Source of the DNA: Massilia soli
Lineage (GTDB): Bacteria > Pseudomonadota > Gammaproteobacteria > Burkholderiales > Burkholderiaceae_D
DNA length: 64,000 nt
NCBI RefSeq assembly: GCF_016809835.1
Contig: NZ_JAFBIL020000010.1
Span: 62,001-126,000 of the forward strand
Direction: 5' to 3'
Position numbers and translations under genes: made by a program. Positions 28,621-37,584 of this stretch are shown here, in pieces. The notes below the pieces were generated by a model that saw nothing but the letters and a program-made list of their open reading frames with translations, was not told the DNA's origin and made no database searches. How positions within the stretch are numbered: the stretch's first letter is position 1; each line of letters begins with the position of its first letter.

Positions 28621-28734
28621 GGCAAAAAAAATATGATTTTCGAGGCCGCCTGCCGAAAAAAATTCGGCCCGCGCCGACCCGCGCACGCAAGCGCCGGCGG
28701 CATGCGGCGCGCATCGATGGTGTATGCTTGTTCC

Positions 28735-29085
28735 ATGACTACAGATACCGACATCCAGCTGAGCGGACCATTCAAGGCCGTGGACAGCACCGGCCGTTCC
28801 CACGACGTCAAGGGCATTCGCATCTTCGACGAGGGCTACGGAATCATTGACGTGTACGTTGACTTCGCCGCGCCGGTCGAACCCGGCCTGTACAAGGACA
28901 AGGTATTGGCCAGCAAGGTCATCGACCAGTTGCGCACCATGGGCTACAAGGGTCCGGACTTCGGCCCCAGCGATCCGGGCTTGCAGGACCGCAAGCTGAT
29001 CGTGCTCGAAGCGCCGGAAGAATTCAGCGCGTTTGCCAAGAGCAAAGGCTGGAAAAACCTGGCCGAGGAATTCGACGAGGAATAA
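28735..29085 (+). CDS. conserved small acidic protein, unknown function
   Basis: A 116-residue soluble protein I cannot assign. It has no signal peptide or membrane helix. Notable are the acidic C-terminus (NLAEEFDEE) and the segments DVKGIRIFDEGYGIIDVYVDF and DQLRTMGYKGPDFGPSDPGLQDRKLIVLEAPEEF, which look like a compact alpha/beta domain. ATG 28735 is used because an upstream extension is low-complexity. TATGCT ends 6 nt before the ATG and no ribosome site is seen, so it may be leaderless. It is divergent from hsp20, sharing the same 209-bp interval. Confidence 0.65.
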   Translation: MTTDTDIQLSGPFKAVDSTGRSHDVKGIRIFDEGYGIIDVYVDFAAPVEPGLYKDKVLASKVIDQLRTMGYKGPDFGPSDPGLQDRKLIVLEAPEEFSAFAKSKGWKNLAEEFDEE

Positions 29086-29181
29086 ACCGGCCCTCTCTTG
29101 AGGGCTGATCTGGAACCGCTGGGCGGATGCGGGAGGGACTCGCCCCCCGCATCCGCGGAATTGGGCATGCGGCCCAGCAAG

Positions 29182-30666
29182 TCACGCAAACAATCCATGC
29201 AAATACCACCGCGGCTCGGCGTCCCCGGCCATGCCCGCGATGCGTTCGCGATACACCCAGTAATGCGCATGGTCCAGCCCCTCGGCGATAAAATAATCGC
29301 GCGCGTGGGCCTGGCTCCACCACCCTGCCTCGATGCGTTCCGGGGTTGATGCCATCTTCAGCGGCGAGCCATAAAACGGCCGGTGATTGCGCATCAGCAG
29401 CGCGATCGGCTTGGCCAGCAGCCACACCGGCCGCGGCAGGCTGAGCACGTCGGGCGGCATCTGCGCATCCAGCACCGCCTGCCTGATTTTCTTCTGCACC
29501 GGCACCCAGGCATTGGCCAGCTCGGGCCGATAATCGGCCTGCGGCGCCGCCTGCAACACGTTGTCCGGACCCAGTCGCGCGACCAGCAGCTCGAGCATGC
29601 GCAGCTGGTCTTCCTCGCTGCCGCCCGGTTCGGGAAACAGCGACTCGCTTGGCGGCGCCATCGGCTGCACCTGCAACGCTTCAAGGCACAGGCCGATCAC
29701 GTGCGCCACCAGCTCCTGCTTGCCCAGCCTTTCCTTCAGCAGCCGCACCAGGTGCTCGTCGCGCCATGTCGGTTCAGCCAGCACGATTTCAATCAGGGTG
29801 GGCGGACGCGCCACCTTGCCGCGCTCGTGCTCCAGCTGCAAGGTGATGCGCTCGACGGCGAGCTGGCGCGCGCACAGCCAGCCTGTCAATTGCAGCAGCA
29901 AGCGGTGGGCGCCGAACAGCAGCGCTTCGGCATTCTCGACGCGGTCGAATAATTCAAGATGGGCGCGGAACGTGGTGGGCGCTTCGATCCAGTCGAATAA
30001 TTCAGGTGTCATGCCGTAGGCGGCGTCGAACATGTCGAGCAGCGCGCGGCCGCAGCGGCGCTGCAGGCCAGGGCGCGGCAGGCGCCGCATTTCACCCAGG
30101 CTGAAGCAGCCGATACCCTCGATCCAGGCAGCGAATGGACGCGCCGGCGGCAGCAAGGCGCACGGCAGCCGGTCGAGCTGGCGCACCAGCGACGGCATGC
30201 CAAGCGCCCTGCCCCCTTGGTGGCGCGCCAGCAGCCAGGCGCCGCGTGCCGTCGGCGCGCAACTGAGCACGGCGGTAAAGCCGAGCGCGCGCATGTTGTC
30301 GCGGATGCGCCGCCGCAGCGCGCGGATGCCGCCAAACAGGCTCAGGCTGGCGCCGATGTCGATCAGCAGCGTCGATTCTTCCGCCTGCGCCACCAGTGGC
30401 GTGTACTGCAGCAGGGCCATCGCGACGGCATGCAAGGCATCGGCCTCGCGCTCGGCAGTGCGTTCGTACAGGCGCGCTTCGGGCATGAGCATGAGCACGC
30501 CGCCGCGGCGCATGCCCGGCTGCACTCCGGCCGCGCGCGCCAGCGGCGAGACCGCCAGCACGCGCTCCTGCTCCAGGACGACGCTGCCGGCGTCGTCACT
30601 GGACCAGTTCGGGCAGAAGACCTCGAGCGGTAGCTGGGGCAGGTAGAGGCCGATCCAGAGGCGCAT
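29182..30666 (-). CDS. imuB: ImuB, catalytically inactive Y-family polymerase of the SOS mutasome
   Basis: A 494-residue Y-family-like protein. It starts MRLWIGLYLPQLPLEVF where active DinB-type polymerases have an Asp-containing DxD motif; the catalytic acidic residues are absent, as expected for ImuB, which is a beta-clamp adaptor linking ImuA and DnaE2. Recognisable family pieces are GMRRGGVLMLMPEA, LLIDIGASLSLFGG and the C-terminal PERIEAGWW. ATG 30666 is the family start. It overlaps the end of imuA by 71 bp in another frame. The pair is LexA-controlled from the box at 31322-31341. Confidence 0.9.
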   Translation of the reverse strand: MRLWIGLYLPQLPLEVFCPNWSSDDAGSVVLEQERVLAVSPLARAAGVQPGMRRGGVLMLMPEARLYERTAEREADALHAVAMALLQYTPLVAQAEESTLLIDIGASLSLFGGIRALRRRIRDNMRALGFTAVLSCAPTARGAWLLARHQGGRALGMPSLVRQLDRLPCALLPPARPFAAWIEGIGCFSLGEMRRLPRPGLQRRCGRALLDMFDAAYGMTPELFDWIEAPTTFRAHLELFDRVENAEALLFGAHRLLLQLTGWLCARQLAVERITLQLEHERGKVARPPTLIEIVLAEPTWRDEHLVRLLKERLGKQELVAHVIGLCLEALQVQPMAPPSESLFPEPGGSEEDQLRMLELLVARLGPDNVLQAAPQADYRPELANAWVPVQKKIRQAVLDAQMPPDVLSLPRPVWLLAKPIALLMRNHRPFYGSPLKMASTPERIEAGWWSQAHARDYFIAEGLDHAHYWVYRERIAGMAGDAEPRWYLHGLFA

Positions 30667-31303
30667 GGCGTTGCAGTAAAGAAGGTGTGAGTGGGAGGAA
30701 CAGCGGCGCATCACGCTGCGGCCCCCGGCGTTTGACGAAACCGATTTCCATGCCGCCTGCGGCTGGACGCAGGCTCAGGCGCAACGGCGCGGGCGAGGCG
30801 TCTTGCGCGGCAGCCAGCGGACGCAGCATGAAGAACAGGGTTTCGCCGCTTTGCGCGGCCAGGTTCAGCCGGCGCAGCGCTTCGCCGCGCGCATGGCTGT
30901 GCCAGAACAGCAGCGCACCGCAGCTACCGCTGCGCAACACCTGTTCGGCCGCCCACAGCGCGTCTGCGCTGCGGCTGGACCGCACCCACAGCAGCTGCGA
31001 TGGCTGGATGCCCAGGGCGGCCAGCGCCAGCGCCTGGGGCGGATGCGGCGGCTGCAGCAGCACGATGCGGCGCCTGGCCACAGTTTGCAAGGAAGGACGC
31101 AACAGGCGCATCTCGCCGATGCCCGATTGCTGGAGCAATAATTCGTTGAGCGTGCCGGTCGGCCAGCCCCCGCCGGGCAACTGCGCCGACAAGGTGGGAT
31201 GCCCCGTATCGACGCAACGGGCGTGCGACTGCGCCAGCTGGGAAGCCAGCCACAAGGAAGGATGCAAGGCCTCCGGCGCGGGAATAGAGTGTAGAGAAGT
31301 CAT
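30596..31303 (-). CDS. imuA: ImuA, RecA-like SOS mutagenesis protein
   Basis: A 235-residue protein similar in layout to ImuA/SulA-like RecA relatives. LSAQLPGGGWPTGTLNELL (about 36-54) corresponds to the RecA-fold loop region, and ALALAALGIQPSQLLWVRS plus GALLFWHS follow the ImuA pattern. It forms the DNA-damage-inducible mutasome with ImuB and DnaE2. ATG 31303 is 18 bp behind a perfect LexA box. No lexA gene is adjacent, unlike in some other bacteria. The coding region continues 71 bp into imuB. Confidence 0.85.
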   Translation of the reverse strand: MTSLHSIPAPEALHPSLWLASQLAQSHARCVDTGHPTLSAQLPGGGWPTGTLNELLLQQSGIGEMRLLRPSLQTVARRRIVLLQPPHPPQALALAALGIQPSQLLWVRSSRSADALWAAEQVLRSGSCGALLFWHSHARGEALRRLNLAAQSGETLFFMLRPLAAAQDASPAPLRLSLRPAAGGMEIGFVKRRGPQRDAPLFLPLTPSLLQRHAPLDRPLPAPATARGLLPELVQ

Positions 31304-31321
31304 GATCAAACTGCCAGAAAG

Positions 31322-31341
31322 TACTGTATGGATGTACAGTA
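31322..31341 (-). promoter_or_regulatory. LexA box of imuA-imuB
   Basis: TACTGT-N8-ACAGTA, the same 6+6 inverted repeat as in front of dnaE2, ends 18 bp before the imuA ATG. The two operators share outer arms but differ in the central eight bases. Confidence 0.85.
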
Positions 31342-31400
31342 CTAGTCGAAAGCGGCTTTGGCAAGACCTATCTTTTTGCGGTGTGGCCTTGACTTTGGAT

Positions 31401-32537
31401 TCAGACGTTACCTGCCCTGCTGTGGCGGGAAAAGAAGTCGAGCAGGAGTTTGCTGGAGGTTGGCCCGGGACCGGAATTGAACGCCAGGCTGGCGTCGCCA
31501 CCGCTCCAGGCATGCTGGAGTTCCGAAATTTGCACCACCCGCAGCAGAAGTTTGCGCCGCAGGCTGACGTCGCGCAAGCGGTACGCAAACGTGCGGCTGG
31601 TGCGTTCGCGCGTGGTGATATCGACCGGTGTGCCGTCAGGCACCCGATTGAGCAGCAGGGACTGCTCTTCCAGATGCGCCTGGTTGATCGGACGGACCAC
31701 CCGGTCCGATTCGCCGTGCAGCAAGATGGTTGGCATCAGGGGAAAGCCGGGCTGACGGTCGAGTACTTCCTGGATCGCTGGCCCAGCGCGGCGGGCATCG
31801 CCCTGGAGCATCACCTTGATGGCGGCCACCGCGCCGCGCGCCGCGCCGAACAGCGGCGAGGAATGCACGCCAACCGCGGCAATCAGGCCTGGATGATTGA
31901 GCGCGACGATATGCGCCATGGCGCCGCCGGCGGAAAAGCCGCAGATATAAATGCGCGAACGGTCGATGGGATGCGAAGCGGTGACTGTATTGATGATGCC
32001 GACAATGAGGCTGACGTCGCCGCCGCCCTCCTGGGTCGCGCGGTCATACCATTTCCAGCAAGCCTGGGGATGGCTCGTCACGGACTGCTGCGGATAAACG
32101 ACGGCAACACCCTGCTTTTCAGCCAGCAGGTTCATGCGCGTGCCCTGCGCAAACTTGTTCGCGTTCTGGTCGCAGCCATGCAGCATGATCACCAGCGGCA
32201 TGCCGCCCGGCGCTGGCGCGACTGGCGGCAAATATAGCCAATACAGCATCGTGCGCAGCACGCCGTGGGGGCCGAGCCCGGTGTAACGGTCGCTCAGCCA
32301 CTGCCCGGATAGCACAGGAACGGCCTTGGGGCCAGCAGGGGTAAGCGAGCGCGTCTTGCGAACCGCCGGCTTGGCAGCAGGCTTCGCTTTTTTTACAGCC
32401 GCTTTCGCTTTTACAGCAGGTTTAGCTTTTACTTTTGGAACAGCCAGCAGCGTCTTTACGGCGCGAGCAGTGGAGCGCTGCTGTTTTTTCGCAGTTCGCA
32501 GCAGGCTGCGCAACCACGGCTGAACCAGTTTTACCAT
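31401..32537 (-). CDS. PHB-depolymerase-family esterase with Lys/Ala-rich N-terminus
   Basis: A 378-residue alpha/beta hydrolase of the Esterase_PHB/LpqC group. Oxyanion strand PLVIMLHGCDQN (about 114-125), WKWYDR (161-166), nucleophile elbow GFSAGG with Ser202 and a C-terminal LQHAWSGG with the likely catalytic His are all visible. The first 70 residues differ sharply: about residues 28-62 are a K/A/P/V repeat (KAKPAVKAKAAVKKAKPA), resembling histone H1-like or PHA-granule-associated tails. No signal peptide is evident, so the enzyme may be intracellular. Substrate is not proven: polyhydroxybutyrate or aromatic esters are possible. Confidence 0.82.
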   Translation of the reverse strand: MVKLVQPWLRSLLRTAKKQQRSTARAVKTLLAVPKVKAKPAVKAKAAVKKAKPAAKPAVRKTRSLTPAGPKAVPVLSGQWLSDRYTGLGPHGVLRTMLYWLYLPPVAPAPGGMPLVIMLHGCDQNANKFAQGTRMNLLAEKQGVAVVYPQQSVTSHPQACWKWYDRATQEGGGDVSLIVGIINTVTASHPIDRSRIYICGFSAGGAMAHIVALNHPGLIAAVGVHSSPLFGAARGAVAAIKVMLQGDARRAGPAIQEVLDRQPGFPLMPTILLHGESDRVVRPINQAHLEEQSLLLNRVPDGTPVDITTRERTSRTFAYRLRDVSLRRKLLLRVVQISELQHAWSGGDASLAFNSGPGPTSSKLLLDFFSRHSRAGNV

Positions 32538-32886
32538 CGAAGCCTTGACAGTACCGGCAGGCGCGCCAGCAGGGTCGCGGCGAGCGAGCGGGTTGGAATA
32601 GGTTTGCCCAGTGGGCCGGCGTTGTTGCAGCGTGCGCTAATGAACATCATGTAATGCCTCCAAGTTTTCACTAGAGTAGCAATCAGGAAACAGGCGTTCT
32701 GTGCGTTATCGCTCATATGGCAAAAACACAACAATAACGCGCGCGCTGACCGCTTCCGCACGATTGACACACGCCAAAAGCAGACCCTTCCCAAGCCTTA
32801 CGCTGGAACAGGTGAGGAGACAACTCACACTCGAACCCCACTCCTGGCGGGAGTGGCAACTGACGACGCTAAACGGGAGAAAACAG
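32538..32886. other. divergent promoter interval
   Basis: About 350 bp between the divergent esterase and PRC-barrel genes holds no convincing gene. A TTGACA at 32764-32769 faces the PRC-barrel gene but no good -10 is at the expected distance. GGGAGA before 32887 is the ribosome site of that gene. Confidence 0.5.
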
Positions 32887-33360
32887 ATGAGCTACGCAGA
32901 TCGCGACAAGTACGGTATCTATAAGAGCAGCTCCGGCCCCGGCCCCGCGCTGATGGGCGCCGACACCCTCATCGGTGACAGTGTAGTCAATGGGCAGGAA
33001 GAAAAGCTGGGCGACATCAAGGAAATCATGCTTGATATGCGTAACGGGCAAGTGGCGTATGCGGTGCTGGCATTTGGCGGCTTCCTCGGCATGGGCGAAA
33101 AATTGTTTGCCGTACCCTGGCAGGCACTGCACCTCGATACCGTCAACAAGCGCTTCGTACTCAATGTCGACAAGCAAAGGCTGTCCAACGCCCCAGGCTT
33201 CGACCCTGACGCCTGGCCCGACATGAGCGAGGCGCGCTGGGCCGACCAGATCGACGCCTTCTACGGAACCGACCGGACCGTCAGCGGCGTTGGCGAAGCC
33301 TGGCATCCAGGCATGACCTCCAGGCGGACCGGCGGCGCGGGCAGCGGCGCGCAGCATTAA
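32887..33360 (+). CDS. PRC-barrel domain protein, second paralogue
   Basis: A 157-residue soluble protein closely similar over its first 130 residues to the one at 13859-14266: both start MSY-RD-YG-Y, share GPGP-LMGA-TLIG, LG-IKEIMLDMR-GQVAYAV, GEKLFAVPW and end DPDAWPDM/DTDHWPDM. This copy adds a 25-residue Gly/Arg/Ser-rich tail (RRTGGAGSGAQH). ATG 32887 has GGGAGA upstream. The two genes are nearly 19 kb apart in the same orientation and neither is in an obvious operon, suggesting an old duplication with separate control. Molecular role is unknown. Confidence 0.82.
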   Translation: MSYADRDKYGIYKSSSGPGPALMGADTLIGDSVVNGQEEKLGDIKEIMLDMRNGQVAYAVLAFGGFLGMGEKLFAVPWQALHLDTVNKRFVLNVDKQRLSNAPGFDPDAWPDMSEARWADQIDAFYGTDRTVSGVGEAWHPGMTSRRTGGAGSGAQH

Positions 33361-33472
33361 ACGCGCAGGGTGCGCGACGACTTCACTGCGTGAACCGGCC
33401 GGTGACGATGAAGCAGCAACGCCGAAGCGTCCGCGATGGGCCTGTGGAAGCCGTTCGCGATCATCCTATCAA

Positions 33473-33505
33473 GGGGCGGAAGAGCACGTAGTGCGTCATC
33501 CGCCC
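33473..33505. repeat. single REP-like palindrome unit, copy 2
   Basis: GGGCGGA-agaGCAC-gta-GTGCgtca-TCCGCCC forms an imperfect hairpin belonging to the same family as the paired elements elsewhere. It sits just beyond the hrpA stop codon and is convergent-intergenic. Confidence 0.7.
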
Positions 33506-33513
33506 AAACCGCG

Positions 33514-36500
33514 TTAGCGCTGCATCGATTCCCACACCTTCTGCAGGCGCTTGGCCGACACCGGCATTGGCGTGCGCAGTTCCTGGGCATACAGCGACAC
33601 CCTCAGTTCTTCCAGCATCCAGCGGAACTCGACCATTTTCGGATCGGTGTTCTTGCCCGCGAGCCTGTCCTTGGCCGCGCGCACGAAATGGCTGGCCGAC
33701 TGGCTCCACTCCGCCATCAGCCTGGCGTCACGGGTCGGGTCGCCGCGCAGCTTCTCAAGGCGCACATTGACCGCCTTCAGATAGCGCGGGAAATGCGCCA
33801 GCTGCGCGTAGTCGGTATCGGCAACAAAGCGCTTGTGCACCAGCCCTTGCAATTGCCCCAGGATATCCGTGGCGACCGGCTGCGGGACGTTCTGCAATTT
33901 CTTCGGCAGGCCGTGATACTCGGCCAGCACCTGCCCGACCAGCCGCGCAATCTCGTTGACCAGCAAGCCAAGCCGCGACTTGCCCTCGTCCTTGCGCTTG
34001 TTGAATGACGCGGCATCGGTGGGCAGAGGGTCCTGCAGGCACGCGATATCGATCGCCTTCTGGATGATCTGGTCGCGCAACTCTTCCTGCGACCCCAGCG
34101 CCATGAATTGCATGCCCATCTGCTGCATACCCGGAATATTCTTTTCCGCAAACTTGAGCTGGTCGCGGAATTGCAGCGCGAACAAGCGGCGCAGGCCGAT
34201 GCGATGTGTGCGCGCAGCAACCGCAGGATCGTCGAACACCTCCAGGTCGCAATGGCTTCCCTTATCGACCAGCGCCGGGAAGCCGATCAGGGTCAGCTTG
34301 CCCTGCACGATCTCCAGCAGTTCCGGCAATTCGCCAAAGGTCCAGCTGGTCAGTCCGATGTGCTGGCTAACCGCCGGGGCGGACGGCGCGGTCGCCGCTG
34401 CGGCCTGTACCGGCGCCGCCCCTTTCGGCGTCAGCGGCGCACTCTTCTTCCCGCCCGACAGCTGCTGAACCGAGGCCGCCGACAAGGGCGCCGCCTGCGC
34501 CTTTCCTTCCGCCATTTTTTGGAAGCTCTCGCGTGCCAGCCGGCCGAATTCGTCCTGCAGCGCCGACAGGTTGCGGCCCATGTCGAGCTGGCGTCCGTGC
34601 TCGTCGACCACCTTGAAGTTCATGAAGTGGTGCGCCGGCAGGGTTTCGACCTTGAAGTCGGTGGTCAGCACGGCGATGCCGGTCTGGGCGCGGATGTCGG
34701 CGATGAGCGCCTCGACCAGGTCGCCGCGGCCGAACCTGCCCGCGTCCTGCACGCGCTCGCAGAAACGCGCCGCGAAGTCCGGCAGCGGCACGCAGTGGCG
34801 GCGCAGCTTTTGCGGCAGCGATTTCAGCAGCAGATGCACCTTTTCCTTCAGCATGCCCGGCACCAGCCAGCCGGCGCGCTCGCGCGGCAGCTGGTTCAGC
34901 GCAAACAGCGGCACCGACAGGGTGACGCCATCGCGCGGGCTGCCCGGCTCGAAGTGGTAGCCAAGCTGCATCTCGATGCCGGTCACCGACATCATTTTCG
35001 GGAACAGCTCGGTCGTCACGCCAGCCGCTTCGTGCCGCATCAGCTCTTCGCGGTTCAGGAACAGCAGCTTCGGATTATCGAACGTCGCATCCTTGTGCCA
35101 CTTCTCGAAGCCGGCGCCATTGACCACGTCGAGCGGGATGATCTTCTCGTAGAAGGCCGCGATCAGGTGGTCATCGACCAGCACGTCGAGGCGGCGCGAC
35201 TTGTGTTCGAGGTTTTCGATCTCGCGGATCAGCTTCTGGTTGTGCGCGAAGAACGGCGCGCGCGTTTCATAGTCGCCCGCCACCAGGCCGTCGCGGATGA
35301 AGATCTCGCGCGCTTCGGCCGGATTCTTCTGGCCGTAGTTGATGCGACGCTGGCTGTACACCGTCAGCCCGTACAGGGTGGCCTTCTCCGACGCGGTCAC
35401 CTGTGCCGAACGCTTTTCCCAGCGCGGCTCGCCCCACGATTTTTTCAGCAGGTGGCTGCCGACCCGCTCCACCCACTCGGGCTGGATCTGGGCGACGCAG
35501 CGCGCGTACAGGCGCGTGGTGTCCACCAGTTCGGCCGCCATCACCCACTTGCCCGGTTTTTTGAGCAGCGACGATCCTGGCCAGATGTGGAACTTGATGC
35601 CGCGCGCGCCGAGGTAGGCGCCGCCCGGTTCATCTTCGGCCTTGAAGCCGACGTTGCCGAGCAAGCCGGTCAGCAGCGCGGTGTGCAGGTTCTCATACGT
35701 GGCCGGCGCATCGTTCAGGCGCCAGCCCTGCTCGCGCACGATCGTCAGCAGCTGCGAATGCACGTCGCGCCACTCGCGCAGGCGAACCTGCGACAGGAAA
35801 TTGCTGCGGCACGATTCCTGCAGCAGGCGGTTCGACTTTTTATGCTCGATGGCTTGCTCGAACCAGCTCCAGATTTTTATAAAGGACAGGAACTCGGACT
35901 TCTCGTCGGCGAACTTCTTGTGCGCTTCATCGGCCGCCTGCTGATGCTCCATCGGACGGTCGCGCGGGTCCTGCACCGACAGTGCGGAGGCCACCACCAG
36001 CATCTCGGTCAGGCAGGCGTTGTCGAGCGCCGCAAGGATCATGCGGCCCACCCGTGGATCGAGCGGCAGCTTGGCCAGCTTGTGTCCCAGCTGAGTCAGC
36101 TGGTTGGCTTCATCGACCGCGCCAACCTCCTGCAGCAGCTGGTAGCCGTCGGCGATGGCGCGGCCCTGCGGCGGCTCGATGAACGGGAAGGTCTCGACGT
36201 CGGTCAGGTGCAGGGACTTCATCCGCAGGATGACCGCGGCCAGCGACGAGCGCAAAATCTCCGGCTCGGTAAATTTAGGCCGCTGCAGGAAGTCGTCTTC
36301 CTCGTACAGGCGGATGCAGACGCCATCGGCGACACGGCCGCAACGGCCGGCGCGCTGGTTGGCCGCCGACTGCGCGATCGGCTCTACCTGCAGCTGTTCG
36401 ACCTTGTTGCGGAAGCTGTAGCGCTTCACGCGGGCCAGGCCGGCATCGACCACGAAGCGGATGCCAGGCACCGTCAGCGAGGTCTCGGCCACGTTGGTGG

Positions 36501-37530
36501 CCAATACGATGCGGCGCGCATTGGTGATCTTGAAGACCCGGTCCTGCTCTTCGACCGACAGGCGGGCGAACAGCGGCAGGATCTCGACATGCGGCGGATG
36601 GTGCTTGCGCAGCGCTTCGGCGCAGTCGCGGATCTCGCGCTCGCCGGGCAGGAACACCAGCACGTCGCCGGAACCGATGCGGCTCAGTTCATCGACCGCG
36701 TCGATCACGCCGTCCATCAGGTCGCGCTTCTCGCGCGCCGCCTGGGCCTTCGGCTGCGGCTTGCCTTCCGGCGCCGGGGAGCCGGTGACCGGGTCGCGGT
36801 CAACCGGGCGATAGCGCACCTCCACCTTGTACAGGCGGCCCGATACTTCGATCACCGGCGCCGGCTTGCCAGGCTGGCCGAAGTGGCGCGAGAAGCGCTC
36901 TGCGTCGATGGTCGCCGACGTGATGATCACCTTCAGGTCGGGCCGGCGCGGCAGCAGCTGCTTCAGGTAGCCAAGCAAAAAGTCGATGTTCAGGCTGCGC
37001 TCGTGGGCCTCATCGATGATGATGGTGTCGTAGGCCTTGAGCAGCGGGTCGGTCTGGGTCTCGGCCAGCAGGATACCGTCGGTCATCAGCTTGACCGACG
37101 CGCCCTTGCTAAGCGTGTCGTTGAAGCGGACCTTGAAGCCCACGTGCTCGCCCAGTGGCGAGCCGAGTTCCTGCGCAATGCGCTTGGCGGTCGACGAGGC
37201 GGCGATCCGGCGCGGCTGGGTGTGGCCGATCAGGGCCTTCTGGCCGCGGCCAAGTTCAAGGCAGATCTTCGGCAACTGCGTGGTTTTACCCGAGCCGGTC
37301 TCGCCCGACACGATGATGACCTGGTTCTCGGTGAGCGCCTTGGCGATATCGGCGCGGCGGCCGGACACCGGCAGGTCTTCCGGAAAGGTAATCGGGGGCA
37401 GCGGATTGCGCACCACCTCGCGCGCAGGACGCGGCTGTCCCTGACGCTGGTCGCGCGCCTTTGGGGCCGGGTTGCGGGGTTGCTGCGCCTGTGCTGCGGG
37501 GGCTTCGGGCTTGTTACTCTGTTCGGACAT
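33514..37530 (-). CDS. hrpA: ATP-dependent RNA helicase HrpA
   Basis: A 1338-residue DEAH-box helicase. After a low-complexity N-terminal 45 residues (PAAQAQQPRNPAPK) come Walker A SGETGSGKTTQLPK, motif Ia TQPRRIAA, DEAH in IIDEAHERSLN, TSATIDAERFS, LATNVAETSLT and QRAGRCGR, followed by HA2, OB and the long C-terminal HrpA-specific region. E. coli HrpA (1300 residues) rescues or splits stalled ribosomes and processes mRNA. ATG 37530 (MSEQSNK) was chosen; ATG 37542 is an alternative. Neither has a clear ribosome site. It is divergent from argA with only 54 bp between starts. Confidence 0.93.
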   Translation of the reverse strand: MSEQSNKPEAPAAQAQQPRNPAPKARDQRQGQPRPAREVVRNPLPPITFPEDLPVSGRRADIAKALTENQVIIVSGETGSGKTTQLPKICLELGRGQKALIGHTQPRRIAASSTAKRIAQELGSPLGEHVGFKVRFNDTLSKGASVKLMTDGILLAETQTDPLLKAYDTIIIDEAHERSLNIDFLLGYLKQLLPRRPDLKVIITSATIDAERFSRHFGQPGKPAPVIEVSGRLYKVEVRYRPVDRDPVTGSPAPEGKPQPKAQAAREKRDLMDGVIDAVDELSRIGSGDVLVFLPGEREIRDCAEALRKHHPPHVEILPLFARLSVEEQDRVFKITNARRIVLATNVAETSLTVPGIRFVVDAGLARVKRYSFRNKVEQLQVEPIAQSAANQRAGRCGRVADGVCIRLYEEDDFLQRPKFTEPEILRSSLAAVILRMKSLHLTDVETFPFIEPPQGRAIADGYQLLQEVGAVDEANQLTQLGHKLAKLPLDPRVGRMILAALDNACLTEMLVVASALSVQDPRDRPMEHQQAADEAHKKFADEKSEFLSFIKIWSWFEQAIEHKKSNRLLQESCRSNFLSQVRLREWRDVHSQLLTIVREQGWRLNDAPATYENLHTALLTGLLGNVGFKAEDEPGGAYLGARGIKFHIWPGSSLLKKPGKWVMAAELVDTTRLYARCVAQIQPEWVERVGSHLLKKSWGEPRWEKRSAQVTASEKATLYGLTVYSQRRINYGQKNPAEAREIFIRDGLVAGDYETRAPFFAHNQKLIREIENLEHKSRRLDVLVDDHLIAAFYEKIIPLDVVNGAGFEKWHKDATFDNPKLLFLNREELMRHEAAGVTTELFPKMMSVTGIEMQLGYHFEPGSPRDGVTLSVPLFALNQLPRERAGWLVPGMLKEKVHLLLKSLPQKLRRHCVPLPDFAARFCERVQDAGRFGRGDLVEALIADIRAQTGIAVLTTDFKVETLPAHHFMNFKVVDEHGRQLDMGRNLSALQDEFGRLARESFQKMAEGKAQAAPLSAASVQQLSGGKKSAPLTPKGAAPVQAAAATAPSAPAVSQHIGLTSWTFGELPELLEIVQGKLTLIGFPALVDKGSHCDLEVFDDPAVAARTHRIGLRRLFALQFRDQLKFAEKNIPGMQQMGMQFMALGSQEELRDQIIQKAIDIACLQDPLPTDAASFNKRKDEGKSRLGLLVNEIARLVGQVLAEYHGLPKKLQNVPQPVATDILGQLQGLVHKRFVADTDYAQLAHFPRYLKAVNVRLEKLRGDPTRDARLMAEWSQSASHFVRAAKDRLAGKNTDPKMVEFRWMLEELRVSLYAQELRTPMPVSAKRLQKVWESMQR

Positions 37531-37571
37531 CGTTTTTTGCATGAATTTGGCGCGCAAGTCGCGCAGCGAAT

Positions 37572-37577
37572 TATAAT
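37572..37577 (+). promoter_or_regulatory. -10 box of argA
   Basis: A perfect TATAAT lies 7 nt before the argA ATG at 37585, so transcription would begin at about the start codon. No strong -35 is evident (TTGGCG at a 19-bp spacing). It lies within the 54-bp gap to the divergent hrpA start. Confidence 0.6.
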
Positions 37578-37584
37578 GCGGCAA

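Noticed and set aside
34108-37575. Very long rightward frame over hrpA that runs into argA
   Set aside because: The part opposite hrpA has no family character; only the region from 37585 has ArgA sequence. The hrpA frame is a clear DEAH helicase.
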